From Sebastes aleutianus (Eukaryota > Chordata > Actinopteri > Perciformes > Sebastidae), in assembly GCA_916700875.1 (NCBI GenBank), contig CAKAKS010000039.1, forward strand, positions 12,967,544 to 13,031,543: a stretch of 64,000 nucleotides of DNA. The letters are read 5' to 3'. Both the position numbers and the translations under genes were made by a program. Of this stretch, positions 23,280 through 35,871 are shown piece by piece (position 1 is the first letter of the stretch; each line of letters begins with the position of its first letter). The notes below the pieces were generated by a model that saw only the letters and a list, made by a program, of their open reading frames with translations, had not been told where the DNA came from and did not search any database.

Positions 23280-25086
23280 AAGTATTCACTTTGGCTCAAT
23301 TCTCGTATGAGAATTATTTTTTATTCACCACAATGAGCTCAAATCTCTGAACAATTAGTTTGTCGTTCACAACAGATTATAATTTCTCATTCAGTCAAGC
23401 AAATTTCACGTGTTTTGTCTCATGTGTGCCAAAGAGTGATTACAATAACTACTTTCACATGTCTGCTGATCAAAACTGATGAGTTGACTCTCAGTGAGAT
23501 TAAACATGTTCTGTTCACTGTACATGACTTTTTGTTTTTTATAATACATGTAACACATTGCTACACAAATACATTTACTATAAACACATGTACATATCTG
23601 TGTACTATTGTACAGTATTGACTTTTCCCAGTAAACTTTGACCAACTGTTGAAATGGGAATGTAAAAAGCTCTGTGTGATATATAACAGCCTTCAGCTAG
23701 ACAGAACTGACATCCTGGTGTAGTACAGTAAGCAGTCAGTGTCAACAAAACAGATATTAGCGTATAAGAAACATTTCCAGGGTTGATGGTGAAAGAACAC
23801 GTAATCATTTTGACCAGTCCGGCTCACATGATGACAAATCAACTTTTCATTTTGGTGCCGTTGGCCAGTTTACTGACACAATAACTAGATTTTGAAGCAT
23901 GAATGAAGAGTTTAGAGTGATTTACTACGTTTTGCAGACATGTAATAGAGTTGTGATGTCCCATCACACAGTTGTGATAATTGCATTTACAGTTTAGAGA
24001 AAGTTAAGACTGTTTCAAGAAATGAGCCAAAGCGACTGAGAAAAACTGTAGTTCTGTTAGAGTTTGTGTCTCTATTGTTGTCTTTATTTTCTGCTGTGTG
24101 GACACAATGACTGAGAGGAGCCACTAGAGGGAGATAGAGTACACATCATCACATACTTATATAGTATTTCTCTCTTCCTGTAATTCTGTGTTTGAAGGTA
24201 CTTGTACTTCACTTGAGAATTTCCATTTGTTCCATTTTCATTAATGTAGTGGAGTAAAAGTATAAAGCATAAAAATGTGACTTTATACTTCTACTTACAG
24301 CAGTTTATGTTTTAAATAAAAGAATGAAGATGTTTTGAATAACAGACAGAGAATAAATATATAAGTTATTCCAATCGGTATATTTTCAAAGTACAGTTAC
24401 TCAAGTACTTTACTTTCAGGTACTTGTACTTTACTTGAGTATTTTCTACTTCTACTCTTTTAGTTACAACTTTAGTTACTTTCCAAATTGTCATAATAAA
24501 CATGACAAGCTAATAATTATGATATAAAATATAATGCAGTGCTTTATATTGAGAAATTACAAAAACAAAATATATTATAATAAGATAACACTCTGAAAGG
24601 AGCATTTCTGCACTGTTGTTATTATGATATTCTAATAAAAATATAAATAATGATTGTTGAATGTTAATTAAATAAAAGTGCCTAAGAAGTCCCCAACATG
24701 ATTCAGGAGTAACGCTAATGTTTAAAGTTGCATTAATAGGTTTTTGTTGTTGTTTATTGCCACTTTGTCGAATCGGAACAAGCTTATACACGATATATAT
24801 ATATTTAATAAACTCTAGACTCTTTAATGATTATCATGAATCATTATTTCGTCTCTTTTAGTTATTTATATATGCTGTTCTGGCTGTAGTTTTTACTTGT
24901 CCTTTGTCTCATCATCATGCCTTGTTCACTTATCTTCTGTTATGTTGCACTAAAAAACAGAAATAAATAATAACAATAATAAATAATCTGTTTAGGAAAT
25001 ACATTCACGTTATTTCCATCGTTTATGCATTTTAGTTAATTCTATAGCTCTATTCTGACTCTAGTCTTGTTTAATACCAATTCATT
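23280..25086. other. AT-rich unit sequence, left part, unit 4
   Basis: Same unit sequence as in unit 1 up to GTTTAATACCAATTC, where it stops matching and foreign sequence begins. No gene seen. Confidence 0.6.
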
Positions 25087-25211
25087 CCCAACATATGAGT
25101 TAGTTTTATTAAAAATATTTCTACAACAAAATAAATAAATGGAAAAAAAACTCTCTGTGGAGTGAGGTGGCATTACATTCAGTCATCTGATCCACTGTAG
25201 ATAGAAACATA

Positions 25212-25256
<45 letters not shown>

Positions 25257-25279
25257 CTGTACATCAGCTGTACAAACTG

Positions 25280-25626
25280 CCTTCATTCAGAAGATCCCAG
25301 GAGAAGTAACGAGAGAAAATCTCTGTAACATCTTTATGTTTGGCCACAGTGTTGTCTGGTAAATGTCATTAGTCTGTGATGAAGAGTTCAGAACATGGAA
25401 GGAAAAGACCGGCCAGGGATGCAGCTCTAACAGAAAATGTCCCCAAGTTCCTCATGAATCCCGTTCATTGTGTGTTTTGTTGTTTGTCGGCGTACTCGGG
25501 TGGATGTTCTTCTTCTTTCAACCTGTTGTTCACTCATGGATAGAGCAGATCAGTCATCGTCTCGTCACTCAGAACGAGCCTGAACTCGTGTTCCAGCCCA
25601 ACTGGACCTCTCCCTCTGTACAGTAG
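25280..25626 (+). other. unrecognised open frame, possible captured exon
   Basis: After TTCATTCAG, a plausible splice acceptor, a frame reads KIPGEVTRENLCNIFMFG and reaches a TAA at 25360. The same frame then continues from an ATG at 25363 for 87 residues. This second part contains a hydrophobic stretch (LCVLLFVGVLGWMFFFF) that could span a membrane, followed by PVVHSWIEQISHRLVTQ. I recognise no family. It could be a decayed terminal exon carried in with the insert, or chance. Confidence 0.2.
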
Positions 25627-26699
25627 GTACCTCGAGTGCCTTTCTTCAAACAGCAGATAATATTTGTCTCTTGACTTGCACTGTGACTTGTAGAACCTTA
25701 CTAACCCTCCAGATAACCCTCCCACCCGACCCGACCCGCCCTCCCCTGGTCTGTCCCATCCCACCGAGACCCGGACCCGGTCCCTTCACCTCAGGCTGCC
25801 AGTAGTCGATGCAAGTGGAAACTACATTTCAGATTATGCCGTTTAGATTGACCAGATAGTGTTTTGTTGTTGTTTATTATAGGAGTTGCCTTAAATGTGT
25901 TTTATTTTCATTTTTACGTGATTTACATTAAGAAGAAGAAAAAAAGATCGCTGCAGACGCTGGCGAAGGTCAGAGGTCGTTTTTAATAAAGAGGGATTGT
26001 TGATGATGAGATCTTTGCTCGGTGTGACAACCAGTCGTTTTGTGATGCACTTTTGGTTTGACCAGTATTATTATTATTATTATTATTATTATCAGAGTGT
26101 AAAATCCGTCAATCGCATTCATGAATCTGGTTCCTGGAGGCGTGTTGGTCCCGACTCGTTGTCCTGTGACTCGTCCATCGTTCCCTCTGTGCCGTGGTTC
26201 TTCTTCTTCTTGTGTTTGGGAGGGATGAGTTTGCTAAATCAGGTCATGTGAGCCGCAGCCTGTGTGTGAACAAACTAACCTGCACCCCGACGGGCAGACT
26301 TAGCTTACCCGATTAGCAACATCTGTCCACTCAGTCTGGTGGAGCGCATGCCTTCTTATGCAAATTTTTATACAAGATTTGTCAAATCTTTTTAATATGC
26401 ATTTGTTTTGTTTTTTAAGTTTTTATGTGAAACTCAAGTCACCTTTTTTTCTTTGAACATTCAAACGTGTGCAGTTTAGCGGTGCGGTGGTCATCCAGCG
26501 TGAACATTTCTTCCTGACATCATGTTTTAGTGTCGGTTTTGATTTGGCTAATGCACCATGCTGAATGTTGGGATCCCAGCAGGGCTGAGGCCGAGTCCTC
26601 GCTTTCTATTTAGTCTAAAAGTGAATTTATCCAAAGAACACTGCAAATGTGCATTTCTGTTTGGAAGCCTTTTACGTAGTCGAAGCATATCATTAGAAG

Positions 26700-27645
26700 T
26701 TCATTTCTGCGTCACCATCGTGTGCGTTCACCGAGCTGGAAGAAGACCATTAGTGGGCAGCTGAGAGCTCTTCAGTCAGTATGTGAGGACATCTTATATG
26801 CATTAATTCAGACATGTCCAGTTCCTTCTGTGGCCGATTCTTCTGGAAGCATCCTGTAAAGTCGCTCACTCCGACTCTAGTCTTTTTAGTTTTAAAGCGA
26901 TCAAGTCATGATTGTGGCCTTCTAGTATTCTGTCGATACATGACATCATCAACCCGTTGTTACCGCTCACATCCATCCTGTCCGGATCCAACCGTACACC
27001 TGAAGCTTCTTACCTCATCCACAGCTAATTCCATCGGGGGCGTGTTGAGTGCAAAAAAAAAATAAATGAAAAATAAAAGAAGTCTTTTTTTAATCTTCCA
27101 TTTGGTGAGATGCATTGTAGCGATATGAATAAAGAAAAAGTTCACCTGGTGTGCTGAATAATGTGTAAATTGGTAATTACACAATCTGAATATTTGTATA
27201 ATTGTTTGTATTTTTTCATAATGATTTTGGAAAGGAATGTGTTTATTTTTTTGACTTCTGTTCCAGATGTGTCTTCTGTTGGCCTGACATTGTGACTGGT
27301 CTGGTGGGATTCTTACCTCTGTATTGAGCCTCTTCTGTGATGAATTCTTTGTATGCAGTGTTTAGGAAATACTGTAGGGAACATGGGGAGGAGTTGATAT
27401 TAGGAGCATTTGATCAATTTGTATTTATTTATTTTATCATTTTGTTAATAAATTGTGAAAAGCAGCGTGACGACTTTGTAACTGTTTTAAATCTGGCTAA
27501 AGTTCACCTGATAATCAGACGTAAAGGGATTCACCCTTACAAACAAGAAGTTTGTTTATGTGTGCTATTAGTATTTTTATTATATTCATAAACTTTCAGT
27601 TTACTTTTTATGTACTTATTAGAGATATACTTAACAAAATTATAC
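26700..27645. repeat. segment duplicated in units 4 and 6
   Basis: Nearly identical to 43745-44672. Differences are mostly single bases, plus a short indel near 27040 (GGGCGTGTTGAGTGC is absent from the unit 6 copy). Contains AATAAA motifs near 27060-27075. Open frames inside are short and unrecognised. Confidence 0.75.
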
Positions 27646-28153
27646 TTAAAGGACCCATATTGTAAAAAGTAAGATTTTCATGTCTTTTATATTATAAAGC
27701 AGGTTTAAGTGCTTTATAAATACTGTGAAAGTATCGAAGCGCTCAATATACAGAGAAATACACACAGCCCGTATTCAGAAATTGTGCATTTGAAACAAGC
27801 CGTTAGGATTTCTGTCCCATTTGTGATGTCACAAATATACAATATTTAGACCATTACAAGGTTTAAAACGTAAACATTCTAAATGTGTCCCAGTTTATTC
27901 CTGTTTGCAGTGTATGTTAATGACATCAGCTGACAGGAAGTAAACATGGACCCAAACTGTTGCCTAGCAACGCAATTCCGTTGAAATGCACTAAAACGGA
28001 GTATTTCAGACAGATGGTAAATACAGGTATATTCAAGCAGACAGAATGAGGAAAATAAAGGTTTTTTTTAACATTACAGCATGTAAACATGTTTTAGTAG
28101 AAACACAAAATACAAATATGAACCTGAAAATGAGCATGTTATGGGACCTTTAA
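27646..28153. mobile_element. TTAA-flanked MITE, unit 4 copy
   Basis: Flanked by TTAA on both sides, with inverted ends AGGACCCATAT and ATGGGACCT, about 508 bases including flanks. The TTAA target and the family of sequence (GATGTCACAAATATAC, CATCAGCTGACAGGAAGTAA inside) fit a piggyBac-type non-autonomous element common in teleosts. No transposase is encoded. Confidence 0.7.
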
Positions 28154-28154
28154 G

Positions 28155-28520
28155 TATACTTGGCTTATACTGACAAGTATACATAAAAGTCTAAGTGTGC
28201 TTGGCTTATACTGACAAATAAACAGAGAAGTGTGTGCTTGGTAAATACATAGACAAATTCAAGTATACTTGGCTTATACTGACAAGTATACATAAAAGTC
28301 TCAGTGTGCTTGGCAAGTATACAGAAAAATTCAAGTATACTTGGCTTATACTGAAAAGTATACATAAAAGTCAAAGTGTGCTTGGCAAGTATACAGAAAA
28401 ATTCAAGTATACTAGGCTTATACTGACAAGTATACATAAACGTCTAAGTGTGCTTAGCAAGTACACAGAAAAATTCAAGTATACCTGGTTTATACTGAAA
28501 AGTTTACAGAAAAGTATATT
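28155..28520. repeat. 84-bp tandem repeat
   Basis: About four imperfect copies of an 84-base unit built on AAGTATACTTGGCTTATACT and AGTGTGCTTGGCAAGTATAC. Because 84 is divisible by three, an artificial repetitive 28-residue frame appears on both strands. A shorter remnant lies at 45181-45300. Confidence 0.85.
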
Positions 28521-28545
28521 TGGCTGAGTACCAGATTCATTCGTG

Positions 28546-28975
28546 TTTATTTCTGATTTATGACTAAATCAACTTGACACACAGTGCTTCATGAGACACT
28601 TTAATTTTCCAGCTGAAGCTTTAATCTCATTTCTAATGATGAATTACAGTGAACAGATGATGTAAAATAAAATCTCTTTAACACTTTACATGAATAAACA
28701 AATCAATGTTTGAACCTGCTGATCAAATACACAGAAACTTCACACTAAAGATATAATCAGTAATCAATAATGGTAAACCAAAGAGTAGCCCCTCCCACCA
28801 CCATCATGTTACTAAATAAACCCATAATCCATGCAGCCAGGCACAAAGAAACAGGAACTCTGCTGACTGCAATGATGAAGAGTCCGTCTACGACTAACGG
28901 GTCCTGAGTTATGGAAGAGGCAGGGCTAAAGTTTAGGGGCGGAGCTATGAGTGTGTATTGGCATGTAAATGTCCT
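28546..28975. other. unit sequence resuming after the insert, unit 4
   Basis: Normal unit sequence leading into the minisatellite, as at 4940-5366. No gene seen. Confidence 0.6.
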
Positions 28976-29204
28976 CAGACCTGGACCGTAGGCCCTGTTC
29001 AGACCTGGACCATAGGTCCAGTTCAGACCTGGACCATATAGGCCCCGTTCAGGCCTGGACCGTAGGCCCCGTTCAGACCTGGACCGTAGGCCCCGTTCAG
29101 ACCTGGACCTTAGGCCCCGTTCAGACCTGGACCATATTGGCCCCGTTCAGACCTGGACCATAGGCCCTGTTCAGACCTGGACCGTAGGCCCCGTTCAGAT
29201 CTGG
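28976..29204. repeat. 24-bp minisatellite, unit 4
   Basis: The shortest version, about nine copies. The 350-base conserved flank that normally follows is almost wholly deleted (29205-29262 remains). Confidence 0.95.
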
Positions 29205-29262
29205 TATTAACATGCGTCCTCAGTGATCACAAGTGAACAGCTCTCAGACTATCAGACTACTA

Positions 29263-29904
29263 TACACTGTAAAAAACAAAAGTGTAAAATAACTGAAATT
29301 TTCCGGCAGCAGGGGCGCCAGAAAATGTCTGTTAAAAAAATGGAAAAATACTGTCCGTTAATTAACATAAATAAACTGTAAAAAAAAAAAAAACAGTAAT
29401 TATCTTTATATAATTAGTCTTTATCACTGTAATATTACAAGAAATATTTTACTTTTAACATATTTATTGTTAGAATAGTCATACACCGTAAATCTAAGAC
29501 CATTTACATATAAATCACAAATGAAACATTTAATTTTACGTTGCAAAAGCCCAAATTTACATTAACTCTCAGAAGTTTTGCAAAAAAAATCTGTATTTTT
29601 ACAAGAAATATTTTTAGAATTCCATGAAATCCTTTTCTTCTAACATCAATTAATTGTTAAAATAGAGTCATAAACATCTAAAAAACAGAATAATTATCTT
29701 TAAAAATGATCAAGAAAAGCTTAAATACAGATAATTACTATTGTGATTACAAAATAATACTGTAAATCTAAGACCATTTACATATAAATCACAAATGAAA
29801 CATATAATTTTCCCATTTGTTTTCTGTCATTTTGAAATACAGACAAAAAATATAAAATTTCTTGAAAAAATTTTTTAGCAAAAGTGTTTTTTTTTAAAGT
29901 GTAG
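29263..29904. mobile_element. AT-rich MITE-like element, unit 4
   Basis: Both inverted ends and the GGCAGCAGGGGCGCC island are present. Confidence 0.5.
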
Positions 29905-30206
29905 TCAGGGGAAGGTCATTATTATCAGACTGTTGGAGATGTGTCTGTGTTTTTGTTCTGCTGCTTTGCACGGAGCTGATACCCGCTCTCTCTGTCTCAC
30001 ATCCCCGGCTCTCTGACAGTACAATAACCTTTTATTTTGATGTTAATAAAATGTTAATAAAATGTTAATAAAATGTTAATAAAATGTACCTGAATTCACA
30101 AATATGTAGGATATTACTACTGACATTCCTGTAATGTTGCATCACAACGTCTGCTGTAGTAGCCGTGTGTTTACTAAGTGTTAATTTACATATAGAGCGG
30201 GGAAGT

Positions 30207-30212
30207 CATCAC

Positions 30213-30268
<56 letters not shown>

Positions 30269-30536
30269 CCATTACCATCATCATCATCACCACCATCATC
30301 ATCATCATCATCATCATCACCATCACCATCATCATCATCACCATCACCATCACCATCACCATCATCACCATCACCATCACCATCACCATCACCATCACCA
30401 TCACCATCACCATCATCATCATCATCATCACCACCATCATCATCATCACCATCACCATCACCATCACCATCACCATCACCATCACCATCACCATCACCAT
30501 CACCATCACCATCACCATCACCATCATCACCATCAC

Positions 30537-30568
<32 letters not shown>

Positions 30569-30608
30569 CCATCACCATCACCATCACCATCACCATCATC
30601 ACCATCAC

Positions 30609-30640
<32 letters not shown>

Positions 30641-30683
30641 CCATCACCATCACCATCACCATCATCATCATCATCATCACCAC

Positions 30684-30734
<51 letters not shown>
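30207..30734. repeat. expanded (CAT)n/(CACCAT)n tract at TRIM gene 5 stop
   Basis: About 530 bases of CAT and CAC triplets, in blocks of pure CAT and blocks of the hexamer CACCAT. It ends against the intact TAG stop codon of gene 5. All the poly-His, Met-Val and Asp-Gly frames here are artefacts of the repeat. Confidence 0.97.
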
Positions 30735-30735
<1 letters not shown>

Positions 30736-32132
30736 TATTTCTGTTGTCCTACAGTCACAGAGACCTTCACTGGTAAAACCTTCAGTGGGAGAACATCCCA
30801 ATTGGCAATGAATGGAAACATCCTCTCAGTGAAAGTGTGTGTGAAGGTGTGTATGTGTGTGTTAGTATCAGGATCAGAGAACGACAGCTTTCCTTTGTTC
30901 AAGTCCAGATTCACTCTGATCCTCTGGAGCTCCTTCTGCACTACGGGATCGATGGATGGACCTGATGGGGAGGATGCTTTGTATTCATCCTTATAGCACC
31001 CTATTCTCCATAATCCAGACTCTATGTTTCCCTTCCCCTGGACAGACTCTGCTAACACACCCAGTTCCCAGTATATACTGTTTCTCAGATCAACGTCCCA
31101 GCTGTGAGTCCCTGAGTTAAAGCCCTCAGAGCCCAGGACAGACCAGTATTCACCATCAAACCTCTCTGGATTATCAGGAAGCTGCTGTTTCTCTCCTTGT
31201 CTCACACTGGTCAGATCTTCAGACAGGATGAGTACTGGATGAGCAGTGTTTGGGTCCAGAATCAAAGGAGTGTAGGAGACCATGTCCTTCATCTTGTTCC
31301 AGATGTTGAAGGTCAGGTTGCCCAGGTGTTTGGCCTGGTCTATTAGAGCTCCTGAGAGCAGCTGTGGATCCTCCAGCAGGGGGCGCTGCTGGACTCTTTC
31401 CACTGCAGCCTTGTAGTTGAGCAGGAATGATACGTCTGCAGCTCTCAGCTCGTCCTCTGTGGCTCTGACTGTGTCTGAAAGAGCTGCTATCTCTCTCCTC
31501 ACAGCCTCCATCTTCACCTTCATCATCTGACTCTTCTGCTCCTCTTCCTCCCTCAGTGCAGCCATCCTGGCCTCCTCTTCCTCTTCTAGAAACTGGTGAA
31601 GCTTCTTAAACTGCTCCTTAATCTGCCTCTCTGTGTGTCGGGCCTGGACCTTCAGGTGTTCTGATGTTTGATGAAACTTCACTTTAACTTCTTCAAAAAC
31701 CTTTAATTTCTTCTTTAAGGGCTTCAAAGTTTTCTGAAGTTTCTTCTTGTGTTGTCGTGCAGCTTCATCGATGGGTCTGAATCTGTGGTTGGTGTGTTTT
31801 TCTGAATCTCTGCAGACGAGACACACCGGCTGCTGATGGTCCCGACAGAAGAGTCTGAGTTTCTCAGAGTGCAGACTGCAGAGAGCCTCTGAAGATCTCT
31901 GATCTCTCTCCTGTAAGAAACTCTCACACACGTTCTTTAAATCAAAGTTAGGAGGTAGTTTATCCTTTAAATGTCTTCTCTTACAAAGTGGACACTCTTG
32001 GACGTGTTTCTCTGTCCACCATCTCTGCAGACAGACTTTACAGAAGCTGTGGCTACATGACAGGATGACAGGATCTTTAAAGATGTCGTGGCAGACAGAA
32101 CAGCAGAGATCGTCCTCTAATCTGGAAGCCAT
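30735..32132 (-). CDS. TRIM35-like protein, copy 5
   Basis: Intact, 465 residues. The coiled coil is the most diverged (KKLQKTLKPLKKKLK, HQTSEHLKVQ, MMKVKMEAVRREI) and the RING has W38 preceded by R instead of S. The SPRY shows FDGEYWS, VDLRNSIYWELG and WRIGCYKDEYKASSPSGPSIDP, and ends with FIANWDVLPLK, a tail it shares with gene 6. The upstream region differs from all others in giving a full GAAANNGAAA element. A TAA before the ATG fixes the start. Confidence 0.95.
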
Positions 32133-32367
32133 TTAGTCTCTGAGTGAAGCTGAAAACACAGCAGGCAGACGGCTCAGCCACTCCCTGTTCCCTGAAAGTT
32201 ACTTTCACTTTCAGTCTTCGTTCTTGTAAAACTCTGGTTCAGTTTGTGGATTCAGCAGCTGGTTGAAGTGGTAGTATTCCAGTATTCCCAGTATTCCCTC
32301 CTGTAGATGTCCTCTCTCAGTGGAAGTGGTGGCTTTGGTCTGAAGGTGAATCTTATCGTCCGTCTCT

Positions 32368-32408
<41 letters not shown>

Positions 32409-32712
32409 GTCTCAGTGAGGCAGAATAACAATCTGTTTCCTGGTTTGTCTCAGGTATATTAAATTAACCCCTTTAACCCTGTGGAGTTCTGACTCATGCT
32501 CAGTGTGACTGGAGCTGTGATGTTGGAGGGTTACAGCAGAGGGTGCTAGAAATAAAGGGATGGTTCCCACTCAGGTGCTCTTTGGGTGGACTCGGACTGA
32601 CTGAACTTTTTGGGTATGATTTCTATTTAAATTTCATTTTTCAACATGCTTTTGTATTAACCCGCTGATACCTGACCAACTTTACTGTTTTTCAGTTTTA
32701 AAGCTAGAGTAA
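32133..32712. other. upstream region of TRIM gene 5
   Basis: Unit sequence with a (GT)n tract at about 32370-32407 and a private variant (AAATTAACCCCTTTAACCC) after it. Confidence 0.65.
32203..32213 (-). promoter_or_regulatory. full ISRE-like GAAANNGAAA upstream of TRIM gene 5
   Basis: On the minus strand the site reads CTGAAAGTGAAAGTAAC. Here a G-to-C change (plus strand CTTTCAG instead of CTTTGAG) completes a second GAAA half-site, so GAAAGTGAAA matches the IRF/ISRE core GAAANNGAAA. All other copies have only the AAAGTGAAA half. It is about 71-80 bases before the ATG. Confidence 0.45.
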
Positions 32713-33363
32713 AGATACTGGTATCTAGAAAACCTAAAGAATCCATTGATACCAACCATGTCATACTAGCTTGTCAGGAAGGAGGCTAAATAACATTCCA
32801 AACTTACTCCATCCATCCTCTGAATGCTCTAGGTCTCTAGTTTGTGGCTGTAAAGTTTCATGAGGCTGTGATTATCCTAGAGGTCACCACAGGTCATTTT
32901 ATACAGTGAGGTCACGTTTCAAAAACTGGTCTCACTACAATGAAATGTCTACTATGGGGACTAACATCATCACACATGAATACAGTTGGGCTAATTGGAT
33001 CCACAAGAGTCTCATCTTTACAGTGAAACCCAATTTATGTAATTCAAGACTGTTTATGGACCCCAGTATGCAGAAATATTCAGATACACCATTTTAGAAT
33101 AGGAGACAACAACACATTTATACTGCATTCAAAAACCTACATGTGATTATCATAAAGTGGGCATGTCTGTAAAGGGGAGACTCGTGGGTACCCATAGAAC
33201 CCATTTTCATTCACATATCTGGAGGTCAGAGGTCAAGGGACCCCTTTGAAAACGGCCATGCCAGTTTGGAGCGTTATTTAACCTCCTTCACTACAAGCTA
33301 GTATGACACAGTTGGTACCAATGGATTCTTTAGGTTTTCTAGTTTCAGATGATACCAGTATCT
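32713..33363. mobile_element. foldback element, unit 5
   Basis: Both arms present, complete as in unit 1. Confidence 0.7.
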
Positions 33364-35871
33364 AAGTATTCGCTTTGGCTCAATTCTCGTATGAGAATTA
33401 TTTTTTTCAAGACAAAGAGCTCAAATCTCTGAACAATTAGTTTGTCGTTCACAACAGATTATAATTTCTCATTCAGTCAAGCAAATTTCACGTGTTTTGT
33501 CTCATGTGTGCCAAAGAGTGATTATAATAACTACTTTCACATGTCTGCTGATCAAAACTGATGAGTTGACTCTCAGTGAGATTAAACATGTTCTGTTCAC
33601 TGTACATGACTTTTTGTTGTTTATAATACATGTAACACATTGCTACACAAATACATTAACTATAAACACATGTACATATCTGTGTACTATTGTACAGTAT
33701 TGACTTTTCCCAGTAAACTTTGACCAACTGTTGAAATGGGAATGTAAAAAGCTCTGTGTGATATATAACAGCCTTCAGCTAGACAGAACTGACATCCTGG
33801 TGTAGTACAGTAAGCAGTCAGTGTCAACAAAACAGATATTAGTATATAAGAAACATTTCAGGGTTGATGGTGAAAAAACACGTAATCATTTTGACCAGTC
33901 CGGCTCACGTGATGACAAAACAACTTTTCATTTTGGTGCCGTTGGCCAGTTTACTGACTAAATAACTAGATTTTGAAGCATGAATGAAGAGTTTTGCGTG
34001 ATTTACTACGTTTTGCAGACATGTAATAGAGTTGTGATGTCCCATCACACAGTTGTGATAATTGCATTTACAGTTTAGAGAAAGACTGTTTCAAGAAATG
34101 AGCCAAAGCGACTGAGAAAAACTGTAGTTCTGTTAGAGTTTGTGTCTCTATTGTTGTCTTTATTTTCTGCTGTGTGGACACAATGACTGAGAGGAGCCAC
34201 TAGAGGGAGATAGAGTACACATCATCACATACTTATATAGTATTTCTCTCTTCCTGTAATTCTGTGTTTGAAGGTACTTGTTCTTTACTTGAGTATTTCC
34301 ATTTGTTCTATTTTCATTAATGTAGTGGAGTAAAAGTATAAAGCATAAAAATGTGACTTTATACTTCTACTTACAGCAGTTTATGTTTTAAATAAAAGAA
34401 TGAAGATGTTTTGAATAACAGACAGAGAATAAATATATAAGTTATTCCAATCGGTATATTTTCAAAGTACAGTTACTCAAGTACTGTACTTTCAGGTACT
34501 TGTACTTTACTTGAGTATTTTCTACTTCTACTCCTTTAGTTACAACTTTAGTTACTTTCCAAATTTTCATAATAAACATGACAAGCTAATAATTATGATA
34601 TAAAATATGATGCAGTGCTTTATATTGTCAAATTACAACAACAAAATATATTATAATAATATAACACTCTGAAAGGAGCATTTCTGTACTGTTGTTATTA
34701 TGATATTCTAATAAAAATATAAATAATGATAGTTGAATGTTAATTAAATAAAAGTGCCTAAGAAGTCCCCAACATGATTCAGGAGTAACGCTAATGTTTA
34801 AAGTTGCATTAATAGGTTTTTGTTGTTGTTTTTTGCCACTTAATCGAATCGGATCAAGCTTATACACGTTATAAATATTTAATAAACTCTATACTTTTTA
34901 ATGATTATCATGAATCATTATTTTCTCTTTTAGTTATTTATATATGCTGTTCTGGCTGTAGTTTTTGCTTGTCCTCTGTCTCATCATCATGCCTTGTTCA
35001 CTTATCTTCTGTTATGTTGCACTAAAAAACAAAAATAAATAATAACAATAATAAATAATCTGTTTAGGAAATACATTCAAGTTATTTCCATCGTTTATGC
35101 ATTTTAGTTAATTCTATAGCTCTATTCTGACTCTAGTCTTGTTTAATGCCAATTCTTGCAGAAATCTCCAAATGTCAAAAGTTTTTGATCCCAAATCACA
35201 GCATGGCTTTTTCTATGGTGTTCCTCAAGGTCTTGGTGTCTTAATGTGATATTTTGGAGGGATTATTGATCATTTTTATTAATTCTCCAGTGGTAAAAAA
35301 TGGATAAATTTAGCACCAAATCTGTATAACAAATGGTATCAACCCAAACATTATGAGTCATAATAGAGCATGGGGATGACCATCATATACTTCTATCATA
35401 ATGTTCTAAACCCTTATACACTTTCACTATTTTAATTAATGTTTATTTCTGATTTATGACTAAAACAACTTGATACACAGTGCTTCATGAGACACTTTAA
35501 TTTCCCAGTTGAAGCTTTAATCTCATTTCTAATGATGAATTACAGTGAACAGATGATGTGAAATAAAATCTCTTTAACACTTTACATGAATAAACAAATC
35601 AATGTTTGAACCTGCTGTTCAAATACACAGAAACTTCACATTAAAGATATAATCAATAATCAATAATGGTAAACCAAAGAGTAGCCTCTCCCACCACCAT
35701 CATGTTACTAAATAAACCCATAATCCATGCAGCCAGGCACAAAGAAACAGGAACTCTGCTGACTGCAATGATGACGAGTCCGTCTACGACTAACGGGTCC
35801 TGAGTTATGGAAGAGGCGGGGCTAAAGTTTAGGGGCGGAGCTATGAGTGTGTATTGGCATGTAAATGTCCT
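33364..35871. other. AT-rich unit sequence, unit 5
   Basis: Same unit sequence as 2850-5366. No gene seen. Confidence 0.6.

Larger units (their letters stand above)
25087..28545. other. foreign 3.46-kb insert in unit 4
   Basis: This stretch has no counterpart in units 1, 2, 3 or 5 and replaces about 300 bases of unit sequence. It holds a (TA)n tract (25211-25253), unrecognised open frames, several AATAAA sites, a TTAA-flanked MITE and an 84-bp tandem repeat. Its right part, from about 26700, recurs in unit 6 with the same right boundary. The left part reads like the last exon and 3' UTR of a plus-strand gene, but I cannot identify one. Confidence 0.7.

Noticed and set aside
27337..27591. Frame of 84 residues shared by units 4 and 6
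   Set aside because: Shared only because the insert was duplicated; no recognisable domain, probably 3' UTR-like sequence.
30165..30801. Poly-His, poly-Asp and Met-Val frames at the gene 5 microsatellite
   Set aside because: Pure microsatellite translation in three frames.
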